Source of the DNA: Zygnema cylindricum
Lineage: Eukaryota; Streptophyta; Zygnematophyceae; Zygnematales; Zygnemataceae
Direction: 5' to 3'
Length of the DNA stretch: 64,000 nucleotides
NCBI GenBank assembly: GCA_037447655.1
Contig: JBBHKE010001760.1
Coordinates: forward strand, 137,646-201,645
The notes under the pieces were generated by a model. It worked only from the letters and a program-made list of their open reading frames with translations, had not been told where the DNA came from and ran no database searches. Positions 55,301 to 63,133 of this stretch are shown piece by piece (position 1 is the first letter of the stretch; every line of letters begins with the position of its first letter). The position numbers were made by a program, and so were the translations under genes.

Positions 55301-58300
55301 GAGGGATACTTCACGATTGAGAAAGGCAATCCTTGCACTTTTGGTGAGCCCCAAGTGCCACGATTTATGGCATAGACATGTCTTATTCAAACATTAATAC
55401 CATCAAATAAGTGTAAATGACTGCCACAACCCATATAGACTTTAATAGAAGGTACTAGCAAGCTTTGCATTGCGAAGATGCTCAGCCATTATCGCTAAAT
55501 TTCAAAATTTATGTTTAGGGTACAAGCTATAATTGCTTTGTTTCAAGGTGAATCCTTTTGGGTTGGTCAGCATCAATAGCATCAATACCATTGACGCTTT
55601 TCCACTGTGTGCTTCATATTTCAGACGATCGCGGTTTTGGGTTGGAAATGTCTTCACAAGTAGCTTCAAAGAAAATGAACAAATACTTCCGTTACGCGAG
55701 CTCGGGATACTTAGTTCCCGATGAGGACAACAACCCATCATGGATGGTGGCGACCAACTGGAATTGGGTGAAACGGCAAGCTGTTACAGCCATAAGGGAC
55801 CAGCAAAGATGTAGTACGTGCACACCCTACCATTTTACTTGAGAATTCTTATGAAAAAATTATAAAGTGTCTCTTCACCATTAGAGTTCGAAATTGACTG
55901 ATTCGACCGGAAAGCCATTGAATTCGGCTTGGATCCAAACTGATAGCGCTTTTTCTAATAGCTTTGATTTCTGTACGGGGGAAATACAAAAAAAAATCAG
56001 CATGTGTGTTTTGGAATCGGTAACACGGCAAAAAACAAATTTCCGTTGTAAGCGTTTGCTAGTTACGGGGAGCGGCAAAACATTGACTCTAAGATCGTAT
56101 GGCCTTCCAATTTTACATGGGTCTCCACATGTGGGAAATTGCATACAAAAACGCTTAAAAACGATTCGTTCTTATTCGTTCACCAATCAATATTATGGAA
56201 ATTGAAGGTTCGCGTTATGAACTAGAAAGAAAAAAGAGGGAGAGGAAAAAAAAAAGAGAGAAAAAGGAAAATAGGATTAACTTTTTTGGACTTTCATGAC
56301 CAGATGAGACCTTATTTTTGCCACATCCGCCAAACAACAAATCGGCAAAAACTAATGCGCGAAAAATGGTTTTTTTAATTGTTTGAAACTTTCATGTCCT
56401 ATAACTCTTGTTAAATTATGTTTTTCTGTCTTTTTTTTTTTTTTTTTTTTTTTTGGCGTTGTGTCACATTGTTCTTCTACAATTCAGATATTTTCGAGGT
56501 GTTTTTTTTTTTTTTTGTTCACGTTCCAAAATGTGCATTTGTCATCTGTCACTTTGAAAGGCTATAACTTCACCGCTTTTTGCAGGATAAAATCTGATTT
56601 TTTCTTTTCACAAGTACTTAAGTGGTTTTCTGCCATGTCACAAAAATTAAGGTTTTTTTTCGTGAATACTGACCAAGATATTCAAGGTGCAAACTGGACT
56701 GATTTGCCTAGTGAACTGAAAATTTCAGTTCATTCACTTCCAACACTACACCGTGTATCGCTATTAGCGTTAGTATTTTTTCCGCCGATTAAAACATCTT
56801 TTCTTTGTACACACTTGTCCGATTTTCAATTTGAGACCGTCAATGGAAGCTGAGAATCTTACCTTTCAATTGCAACCGTCAGATCAACAATCCGACAAGT
56901 GTGTACGGAAAAAATACGTTTTAAGTGGCGAAAAAAACATTAACACTAATAGCGATATGCAGTGTAGTGTTAAACCTGTTCATTGCTTTACTTGAGAATT
57001 GTTCATGAAGAGACGAGTAATTCTTTTAGCATTTGAAGCAGTGAAACTGAAATGGAACCAAAATTATCAGCAAATCATCAACAACATAACGAGCAGTATC
57101 CATTTTCAAACACCGCAGATGACAGCTTTAGGCCGGTTGCATTCATTTTTCGACTTATTTCAACGGTTCCCTGTATCCTTTTCCTCTACTGATTTCACCG
57201 TTACATCTATGATCCTGATCTACTTATTTAAATGGTTGTGTCTTAGCTTCTATATCTTCTTTGACCAAAAGTTTGTAAAATTTTATTTTGCTCTATTGTT
57301 CCAGACACATGCTGGATTTCTGCATCCGTTTCAGCGATCGAAAGTGCCCTCTACATCGCCGGAGCCGGAAACTCGCCTGTTCCCACCATTGCGGAAGGCC
57401 AATTTTTGAACTGTTCTAGCTTGAAGCTTAATTGTTCTGTTGGGGGCTGGCCTTCTCAAGCCCTTGACTATGCAGCCACTAACACTCTCATTTTGGCCTC
57501 TCAGTACCGTCCAGGCATGTGTGGAGGACGACAAGTAAGTTGCACTTCACATGGCTACCGTATTTAAAGGCAAAATCAAAAGACAAACTGAACATGGTTA
57601 AATGCTTGTGATGAACTTTCTCGATCCTTGTTTTTAAGCACGTAGATCTCGGTCTTTTCCGAAAATAAAATAGTTTTGTTTTTGACTGGTTGTATGTGCA
57701 GGTTGGTAGCAATTTGACCATAACATATTTTGAGAGAATCTGGATGAACGGCTGGCTAGGCTTGCTTTTAGCTCTACAACAACAGCCGTCGATTGTGAGC
57801 ATAGAAGCAAGTGGAAGCAGTTTTTTGAATTATGATCCCAATATGGTAAGTAATTTGATTAAACAGTAATAATGTCTGGCTCTATGGTTAAAACCATGGG
57901 CCTTTTGGGTCACCTTCCCAAAAGATGCATGTGACGTTATGCAAAAGCTTACACGTCAAAAAATATTCTGGACAGAGATCAAGGAAACACCGTTGGATAA
58001 GCATTTAGAGTCGAAAATGAAAGGTCATACTTAGACAAGAGACCCTTTAAGCCACCTATGTATATATTTTGTAAGCTATTTTACAAATTTTACATGATTT
58101 TTTATGTTAATTTTTATTTTTTAACTTTGCCAGGACTAAAAGAAAATGTAAGTGGGTTTTGCAGGGAGTGTTTGATGACGAGGATTGTTTCGCAAATGGA
58201 GTGGATCATGTCGTAGTTGTCGTTGGATATGACTTGACTGCTACTCCGCCCTATTGGCTCATCCGCAATTCTTGGGGCACAAAATGGGGAGACAATGGAT

Positions 58301-61300
58301 ATATGCGTATGAAAATCACAGGAGGATCAGGAATTTGCGGAATAAACACCTTGCCTGCCCTCATACCTATAGTGAATGCATCCGGTAATGTACATCATTT
58401 ACTGTTGCTCACTAAAGCCAGATGTCACAAAAACATGTATTTATCACTTAAGCAAAACACATGTGTCTTTTTGTGTGAGATTTGATGAATAAACCTTTGC
58501 GATATGCAAGCAAACAACTATTAATCATGCAAACTACTTTTCAGCACTAGAACGACGCATAGACCTTGTTTCCTTTTTACTTTTTGCTCGTTATTGAAAT
58601 TGACCAACTCATAACTCGAGGATTTGTTTTGAAGAGCCTATAGAATCGGTATTGATTGTTAAAAAATTTCCTTCTGTGACATAGAGTACGCTTGGTTCCT
58701 TTTTGAAATAAGTTGGCTAAAAGTTTTATCAGCTCATAAAATTGGAAAGAAATGTCAACCAAAAAGTACCTATACTCATAGTATCATACAAATAGGAAAA
58801 TTGCCATATCCACACACCTTAACTCAACTTGCAATTTCTTACCGTGGGTGTTTTTTATCTTACTTTAGCGGATCCTTGCCGTGTCAAAAATTATGCGACG
58901 AACCAACTACAAGTGACGAATGGCCCGGGTGTCATGAATCCGTGTGGCAATGGCGTGTGTACCCCATTAGGCAAAACCAACACTTGCCAATGCAGCAAAA
59001 ACTTTGTTCCTGTCAAGAACACGGACGGCACCCAAACTTGTACACCAGGTCCACATGGAAAACTTTTAAAATCATGGAAACTTTATGAAATGCATCACAA
59101 TAACCATCTTTCTACGCAAGCCAAATAAAGTATACAACAGATCATGTACTATAGATCAACGGATGTAAATATATCTCCCTTTTTTTTTTTGCATTGTAAA
59201 TAACTTGTGCACATCGATTTTACCCATATCGCTGTTTTTTTTTTGTATTTATGTTTTTTCTTTGCTTCGGCTTGTAATATACTTGCAGTACTTTGTCCAA
59301 CTAGACAGATACTAATGCATAGATACTAATACGAATGAACGCTTGGCAATATGACACTGCAGGAAATCCTTGCAAATTCTATTCAAAAAATCCATGTGGT
59401 CTCGGCACCTGTGTGAATTCTGTAGTGAATCCGGGCTCATATCTTTGTATTTGCCCCATGGGCTATTCGGCTTATGAGTCTGAAAGCCCTCTTACATGTG
59501 TACCGAGTAAGTAATGAGATGTATAGCAACTCATGTCCCTCGTATTTGAAATAAGTAGGAAAAATAAGCTGGAAGTTGAAAAACATTTTTTTTTGTTCTA
59601 CAATGCCCATTGTTTTTAGTGCAAGGAACTTGGCAGATTGTTGTCCACTCCCTTAAATTTTTTGTTAACACTATTTTATGATTTTCGGTCATCAAAAGTC
59701 ACAACTAACTTAGTGTTATTAACTTTAATAACAATGGGCGGTGTAGCCAACCCATCATGGTCATGTATCACCGTAAATATTACAGCAGTCTTAGTTTTAG
59801 TTTTAGATTTTTTTTTATTTTTTTTTCGATTTATCTCGTGTGAATCTCCTCTTTGGCATTGTGGTGTCTCAAGAAGCCTAATTGCTCGTCTCATCCGATG
59901 CATTATTGCCCACTGTCTTGGATTACAGGTAATATTCTTGGAGGACCAAGTTACTACATTGTACCAGAAAATAGCACCGTGACATGTCGTGATATTCGGA
60001 ATGCTTACGGGATAGTTGAAGCTAACTTTACGAAACAAAATCCGGTATTTTTTTCCTCTTTTAAGTATATGCGTAAATCTTTTTCTGTGGTCTTTCATGT
60101 CCAAACTTGAAAGCTTACGGTTTTGTGGACAATATATGCTTCCTGTCTTACATTTCTCATGGAGAACACGTTACGCCGCTTCCTTTTCTACAACCTCCCG
60201 TCAAGAAACAGTTACGGATATATCAAGTATTCCTCAAACCGTAAAATTTGCCATAATAGTACCAAAAACATAGTCGCCAGAAAGAGTCACAGTTACACCC
60301 AATCGGTCAGATATAACCACATATTGCCAGAAAAAGGCGACGTTACTTCAGATCTAATCACTACACCGTGTATCGCTATTAGTGTTAATATTTTTTTCTT
60401 CTCTTAAAACATCTTTTCTCCGTACACACATGTCGGATTGTGGATCTGGCGGTTGCGATTGAAAGGTAAAATTCTCAGCTTACGATTGACTGTCTTAAAT
60501 TGAAAATTGGACAAGAGTGTACGGAGAAAAGATGTTTTCAGGGGCGAAAAAGTTATTAACGCTAATAGCGATGCACGGTGTACCTCACGGTTTGTTTTTT
60601 AGTGTTAACCACCTAACAACCCACATTGCCTATTGAGCATGGCAGAGTTTAAAGTGCGGTTTGCCACTGCCGGCACAAACAAGGGTGGACGTAACGGCAT
60701 ATCGCAACTGTTCATTAATCTATTCCACAAATGAGGTCAGTGATTAAAAAAAAATTATTAGAAATCGGAAGCATATTGGAGGGCTGCCAAGAAAACCACA
60801 AATGCATTTGAAATTGCTTAGAGGACATGGGTGATGCTTGATACACCCGCTAGTCATCTCTTTTGTTTCCGTTTTCAAAATGTTTTCTGAGGGTTATGGT
60901 CAAGACCACTTATTCCATCTTGGATTAGCTTCTCCTTTATTTTACAGGGTGACAGTTGCAAATCGATTCAATCTATGTTCAATTTGGCAAAAAACCTCTC
61001 TGGTTTAGGATCGCCTAATCCGGACCTCAACTGCTCCAGTCTTCAATCATACCAACAGGTGCAAGAAATCCAATAGGGCATTCAATCCACCATTCTGTTC
61101 TTTTCCCTTCCCTCCTCTCGCGACCTCATTTCCCTATACCATCCCACTATTTGCACATCCTCCCCTTCTCCCTTTCTCCTTCTCTCACACTCTCTCTTCC
61201 CCTCACCTCTTCAACAGTTTTCTCATTATTGGACCGTCCCCCGTCCACCCCACCTTTCTCAACTTCCCTTCACCTCCCTTTTTCTTGCGAGTATGAACCT

Positions 61301-63133
61301 TTTATTTTCAGCTGAAATTGATGTAGATTCAGTGTTAAAATGCTCGTAAAAACTGTTTAAAAAACTTATTTTTTCGTTATATCACAACAACCTGCGTTAT
61401 TTGTTTTGTGGTTTTGTTTTATCACTCAAAAGTGAAAACAAAAACAGAATTTATTCCGACTGTCTGGATTTTCGAGCTCTACAACTTTCTTTATACCTCA
61501 CAATTTCCGGTTTGATTCATTTTTTTTCAAGCTATTATTTTCTATGTTTATTACGTGCCAAAATTCGAAATTTTCCTCAAACTCATTTTCGCGCTAATTT
61601 TCTCAATGTTCAACCCTTCGACGGGCATTTAAAAAGTAATAACTTTGTTAATCTTTTTGGGAAAATTCTGGCATTCGGTAAAAGGGTAATTCTATGTCCT
61701 ATGTCAACAAGTCATGAAAGTTCGAATTTCCTCGGAGAAACCAGTTTTTACATATGCCTTGCAAAATGCACCGACGGAAAATAAGCAAAAATACAAATTG
61801 CCAAAGGAAAAAAAAAAAAAATGCCAAAAAAAAAAAAAAAAAAAATGAAATTGAAATGCTCTGATGAGGTCCTTATCCATTGCTACAACTCCAGATGGTT
61901 GACATTATATACCAAAGGCCCACCTCTTCTGATGATGTGAATACCTTTGGATTTGCTCAACTTATGCAGTCATAACTCCATAGAACATACCCATATAGCC
62001 ATCATAGCACCATAGTACATTCACAATTCATCATATCATAATGAAACTTAAACTTTCTTGGGACACTGGTTTGGATTCTCCTATAATCTTTTGCTCTCTT
62101 CAGGTGTGCATCAAGACAGGTCCCCCTCCATATCTCCCGCCATGTGTTTTTTTGTACGCGATTCAGCAGAATGACACGTGCAACTCGATTATTGCCACAA
62201 AGATGAACGGCAATGCGTCGAAATTCTACACCCTGAACCCTGGAATCCGTTGTAGTCTTATTGTGCTTTCAAGAAACTCTCTCATTGGTCCAAACGCGGA
62301 GGTACCTCTCCCTCCCCCTCCCCCTCCCCCTCCCCCTCCCCTTAAGTGCTCCATTATTGCTCATGATACATCCTACCTATGAGGTTATATGGGCAAACCC
62401 CTTTGTCCTGGCTGTGTTGAACTTGTATTCTAAAACCTATTAAAAAAAAATAATGTTATAATATGTAGTTCTGTAAAAGAAACAATAGTACGGAATGCCA
62501 ATCATGCACAGGCTTCCATGCAATGCTTATGACAACATTTGATGCGAAGCACAATAGTACGGTGCAATGTATATGACGATATTTAGTGCGAACACAAATA
62601 GTACGGTATGCCGCTTTCCATGCAGTCTTATGACGATATTTAGTGCGAACACAAATAGTACGGTATGCCACTTTCCATGCAATTCTATGACGATATTTAG
62701 TGCGAACACAAATAGTACGGTATGCCACTTTCCATGCAATTCTATGACGATATTTAGTGCGAACACAATAGTACCGTATGCCGATTTCCACGCAATATTT
62801 ATGACAATATTTAGTGCGACCCCATAGTGCTGTATACATTCCGTGCAATTTTTACGGCGTTATGGGACCGCGTTGTTTTTGGTGGTTCGCATGCAGGTGT
62901 GTTTGGAAGCCGGGGATTTGGGAAGCGGCGCATCATTTTGCTCAGGAAAGGACCGTACGGTTTTTCCATTCCCTAAGGAGGCCAATTGCAAAAGTTTACA
63001 AAAATATTACACAAAAGCTCTGACATTCAAAAAGGCAATGGGGTTTGCATGCACAAATAATGTTCTTAGAACCATCAAAGTTAAAAATTATAAGATTTGT
63101 GTGGCTAAGGCAAAAGTACCTAAGGGGTTTTAA
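43260..63133 (+). CDS. Secreted LRR - EGF - papain protease - EGF - LysM mosaic protein (22 exons, modelled)
   Basis: Assembled from 22 exons with GT/AG borders and compatible phases (3000 nt including stop, 999 residues). Order: signal peptide (about 1-22), LRR N-cap (about 70-102), LRRs (about 121-300), EGF-like (about 345-380), papain domain (about 425-640), EGF-like (643-700 and 703-749), four LysM-like modules (about 755-995). Papain-type residues are all seen: oxyanion Gln440, nucleophile Cys446 in NTCW, His583 in VDHVVVVVGY and Asn603 in RNSWG. No I29-type propeptide is visible between the EGF and protease parts. No transmembrane segment or kinase domain is seen, so the product should be secreted. 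Inference: LysM modules bind N-acetylglucosamine polymers, LRR/EGF bind ligands, and the protease cuts a substrate. The weakest parts are exons 1-3 and possible missed exons between 44594 and 47145. Confidence 0.8.
43432..43639 (+). CDS. Exon 2: LRR N-terminal cap
   Basis: Contains STLKAVRAAFKYK and WSDPLKCDDSGRVYSM, the usual end of plant LRR N-caps (Trp...Cys...SGRV). The acceptor (TGTGAG|CGG) is chosen because it skips the stop at 43428 and keeps frame. The donor AT|GTCAGT leaves phase 2, matching all downstream LRR exons. The intron before it would be only 75 nt. Confidence 0.6.
43684..43880. repeat. Pyrimidine tract followed by purine tract (mirror/hairpin prone)
   Basis: 43684-43756 is CT-rich (CTCCCT and TTCCCCC runs) and 43757-43880 is GA-rich (GAGGGAGGAGGGGAGGAAGA-type units). 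They could pair as a long imperfect hairpin or form triplex DNA inside intron 2. Confidence 0.7.
44335..44470. repeat. ATT/GTT trinucleotide-rich microsatellite in intron 2
   Basis: A run of TTATTATTG and TTGTTATTA units ends about 70 nt before the exon 3 acceptor. Confidence 0.8.
44540..44593 (+). CDS. Exon 3 (54 nt, tentative)
   Basis: Bounded by TTTTCTTTGCAG| and |GTAAGT, both strong. The 54-nt length keeps phase 2. The translation in the phase-compatible frame (CGSFKAGELDIG...) is not a clear LRR, so this exon is supported by splice signals and frame more than by domain similarity. Confidence 0.45.
44773..45012. repeat. AT-rich tandem repeat, ~35-40 bp units
   Basis: TATCATGTAATATATAATTA plus TAAAAT(G/A)TATTA recurs about seven times within intron 3. 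Confidence 0.85.
45140..45200. repeat. GGGAGA simple repeat next to the assembly gap
   Basis: A GGGAGA/GGAGAA array runs directly into the N run at 45201-45210, which probably marks an unresolved continuation. Confidence 0.9.
45201..45210. other. Assembly gap (10 N)
   Basis: Ten N bases inside the large intron before the first recognised LRR exon. The true gap size is unknown, and LRR exons could be missing here. Confidence 1.
47146..47217 (+). CDS. LRR exon a (72 nt)
   Basis: One 24-residue plant LRR, GLSNNQLSGNIPSSIGQLTS plus LKEL, bounded by ATCACAG| and TT|GTAAGA, phase 2 on both sides. Flanking intron sequence matches that of the next four LRR exons. Confidence 0.9.
48173..48244 (+). 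CDS. LRR exon b (72 nt)
   Basis: Reads YLHQNLLSGSIPSSIVNLTS plus LQYL in the phase-2 frame, with ATGTCACAG| and TT|GTAAGA borders. The other two frames have stops, supporting this phase. Confidence 0.9.
48850..49125. repeat. CTCCCT polypyrimidine array upstream of LRR exon c
   Basis: About 270 nt of CTCCCT, CTCTCC and CCTTCT units lie inside the intron and separate the conserved cassette start (CATACTAACTCGGAGGC) from exon c. The array appears to have expanded inside the cassette. Confidence 0.9.
49159..49230 (+). CDS. LRR exon c (72 nt)
   Basis: Reads WLANNQLSGSIPSSIGQLTS plus LLSL. The acceptor is CATCATAG| and the donor TT|GTGAGA, a variant of the GTAAGA used by its neighbours. Confidence 0.9.
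49850..50620. repeat. AAT/ATAA-rich low-complexity intron DNA
   Basis: Nearly pure A/T trinucleotide-type sequence (AATAATAA, ATAACAAT). Similar tracts are at 47500-47870 and 52430-52680. No exon is visible. Confidence 0.8.
51608..51679 (+). CDS. LRR exon d (72 nt)
   Basis: Reads WISNNQLSGTIPSSIGQIAS plus LQLL. Borders are GGGTCACAG| and CT|GTAAGA. Phase 2. Confidence 0.9.
51740..51800. repeat. Telomere-like CCCTAAA tract in intron
   Basis: Contains AAACCCTAAAAAACCCC and AAACCCTAAACCCTAAAAAA, variants of the plant telomere unit CCCTAAA. A second tract lies at 52012-52058. Confidence 0.6.
52012..52058. repeat. Telomere-like CCCTAAAA tract upstream of LRR exon e
   Basis: AACCCCTAAAAAACCCTAG and AAAAAACCCTAAAAAATTC interrupt the conserved G-rich cassette just before the acceptor of exon e. 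Confidence 0.6.
52086..52157 (+). CDS. LRR exon e (72 nt)
   Basis: Reads WISNNKLSGIIPSSISQLTF plus LQYL. Borders are GGTCACAG| and TT|GTAAGA. Phase 2. It is the most similar neighbour of exon d, sharing the ATGGATATCTAACAA start. Confidence 0.9.
52915..52986 (+). CDS. LRR exon f (72 nt)
   Basis: Reads DMSSNKLLGIIPPSFSVLQN plus LQEL, with TTGTTGCAG| and TT|GTGAGT borders. Its intron flanks do not match the a-e cassettes, so it is an older repeat. Confidence 0.9.
53566..53782. mobile_element. MITE copy 1 (217 bp, TA-flanked)
   Basis: Inverted ends CACCGTGTATCGCTATTAG-type with AACATCTTTTCT and CGTACAC further in; TA on both sides (53564-53565 and 53783-53784). The left end has two changes (CACCGTTTATCGCTAGTGG). 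It lies in the intron between LRR exons f and g. Confidence 0.85.
54230..54446. mobile_element. MITE copy 2 (217 bp, TA-flanked)
   Basis: The left end is CACCGTGTACCATTATTAG and the right end, inverted, is CAGTGTGTATCGCCATTAG, flanked by TA. The internal inverted segment TTAAAACATCTTTTCTACGT is shared with the other copies. It lies in the same intron as copy 1. Confidence 0.85.
54994..55343 (+). CDS. Exon g: last LRRs and first EGF-like module (350 nt)
   Basis: The acceptor TTTTTTCCAG| and donor G|GTGAGC change phase from 2 to 1. It encodes NLQNNLLTGH, LNVQVSNNFLSGT (LRR ends), a Cys-containing cap (KPICLNNANNC), two candidate N-glycosylation sites and the EGF-like SVCGGHGICTALDAPCICDE with regular Cys spacing. 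Confidence 0.9.
55625..55813 (+). CDS. Exon P1: start of the papain domain
   Basis: Encodes a short lead-in (DDRGFGLEMSSQVASKKMNK...) and WNWVKRQAVTAIRDQQRC, the equivalent of DWR..GAVTPVKDQGxC. It provides Gln440 (papain Gln19) and Cys443 (papain Cys22). The donor splits the Asn codon before the nucleophile (A|GTACGT, phase 1). Confidence 0.9.
56749..56964. mobile_element. MITE copy 3 (216 bp, TA-flanked)
   Basis: Best preserved left end CACCGTGTATCGCTATTAGC; the right end inverted is CACTGCATATCGCTATTAG. TA on both sides, within a longer inverted context AACACTA/TAGTGTT. It lies in the intron between exons P1 and P2. Confidence 0.85.
57305..57534 (+). CDS. Exon P2: papain nucleophile and core (230 nt)
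   Basis: After TTGTTCCAG|, the exon completes Asn444 and encodes TCWISASVSAIESALYI: the nucleophile Cys446 with Trp447, corresponding to CWAFSAVAAIE. It continues with EGQFLNCSSLKLNCSVGGWP, the equivalent of SEQELVDC...GCxGG, and ends CGGRQ|GTAAGT in phase 0. Confidence 0.92.
57702..57845 (+). CDS. Exon P3: papain central part (144 nt)
   Basis: Encodes NGWLGLLLALQQQPSIVSIE and ASGSSFLNYDPNM, matching the ...MLAVAQQPVSVAIEASGxxFQFY region of papain-family enzymes. The acceptor is TATGTGCAG| and the donor |GTAAGT, phase 0 on both sides. Confidence 0.92.
58165..58384 (+). CDS. Exon P4: papain His/Asn catalytic part (220 nt)
   Basis: Starts GVFDDEDCFANGVDHVVVVV with catalytic His583, then YWLIRNSWGTKWGDNGYMRM with Asn603 and the NSWGxxWGxxGY signature, and ends SGICGINTLPALIPIVNAS. 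The spacing from Cys446 to His583 is 137 and to Asn603 157, close to papain (134 and 150). Confidence 0.95.
58869..59048 (+). CDS. Exon: second EGF-like module (180 nt)
   Basis: DPCRVKNYA, then NPCGNGVCTPLGKTNTCQCS and TQTCTP: six Cys in EGF-like spacing without an obvious calcium-binding motif. The donor G|GTCCAC is weak but keeps phase 1. Confidence 0.85.
59363..59506 (+). CDS. Exon: third EGF-like module (144 nt)
   Basis: NPCKFYSKNPCGLGTCVNSV followed by NPGSYLCICPMGYSAYESES is a full EGF-like unit with the GSYxCxCPxGY ending. It is bounded by CACTGCAG| and A|GTAAGT. Confidence 0.9.
59929..60044 (+). CDS. Exon: LysM-1, first part (116 nt)
   Basis: SYYIVPENSTVTCRDIRNAY and GIVEANFTKQNP fit the LysM pattern Y.V..GDTC..IA..YG...-NP. 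It joins in phase 0 to NPSLKCGLPLPAQTRVDV in the next exon. Confidence 0.85.
60364..60580. mobile_element. MITE copy 4 (217 bp, TA-flanked)
   Basis: The left end is CACCGTGTATCGCTATTAGT and the inverted right end CACCGTGCATCGCTATTAGC, flanked by TA. It lies in the intron between the two LysM-1 exons. Confidence 0.85.
60646..60735 (+). CDS. Exon: LysM-1 end and LysM-2 start (90 nt)
   Basis: In the phase-compatible frame: SLKCGLPLPAQTRVDVTAYR, NCSLIYSTNE. CGLPLPAxTxV is the usual LysM end, and the following Cys-Leu-IYSTNEGDSC spans the junction into the next LysM. The acceptor ATGGCAG| lacks a strong pyrimidine tract. Confidence 0.8.
60948..61058 (+). CDS. Exon: LysM-2 (111 nt)
   Basis: GDSCKSIQSMFNLAKNLSGL and NPDLNCSSLQSYQQ are the GDTC..I...F......NP.LNC core of LysM. 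Borders are TTTTACAG| and |GTGCAA. Confidence 0.85.
62104..62301 (+). CDS. Exon: LysM-3 (198 nt)
   Basis: VCIKTGPPPYLPPCVFLYAI, QQNDTCNSIIATKMNG and FYTLNPGIRCSLIVLSRNSL form a complete LysM-like unit with an N-terminal VCxxxG spacer. The donor G|GTACCT runs straight into a CCCTCC repeat. Confidence 0.88.
62302..62342. repeat. CTCCCC simple repeat at a donor site
   Basis: GTACCTCTCCCTCCCCCTCC and further CCCTCC units start right at the splice donor after LysM-3. Confidence 0.9.
62529..62855. repeat. 57-bp tandem repeat in the last intron
   Basis: Units begin TATGACGATATTTAGTGCGA at 62572, 62629, 62686, 62743 and 62800 (exact 57-bp spacing), with a shorter diverged unit at 62529. Because 57 is divisible by three, reading frames stay open across the array on both strands, but they have no start context or domain and are not genes. 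Confidence 0.9.
62897..63133 (+). CDS. Last exon: LysM-4-like end and stop
   Basis: VCLEAGDLGSGASFCSGKDR, EANCKSLQKYYTKALTFKKA and TIKVKNYKICVAKAKVPKGF then TAA at 63131-63133. It follows the VCxxxG-spacer pattern and has a diverged NCKSLQKYY core, so it is a degenerate LysM. The acceptor is GCATGCAG|. A possible AATAAA signal lies at 63419-63424. Confidence 0.85.
   Translation: MCLEAGDLGSGASFCSGKDRTVFPFPKEANCKSLQKYYTKALTFKKAMGFACTNNVLRTIKVKNYKICVAKAKVPKGF

Noticed and set aside
56383-56853. 156-codon plus-strand frame in the papain intron
   Set aside because: Poly-Phe from T runs, then MITE copy 3. Exons P1 and P2 join in phase across it, restoring the papain active site.
62456-62848. 130-codon minus-strand frame and overlapping plus-strand frames with repeated peptides
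   Set aside because: Entirely explained by the 57-bp tandem repeat (19 codons per unit). There are no start or splice signals.
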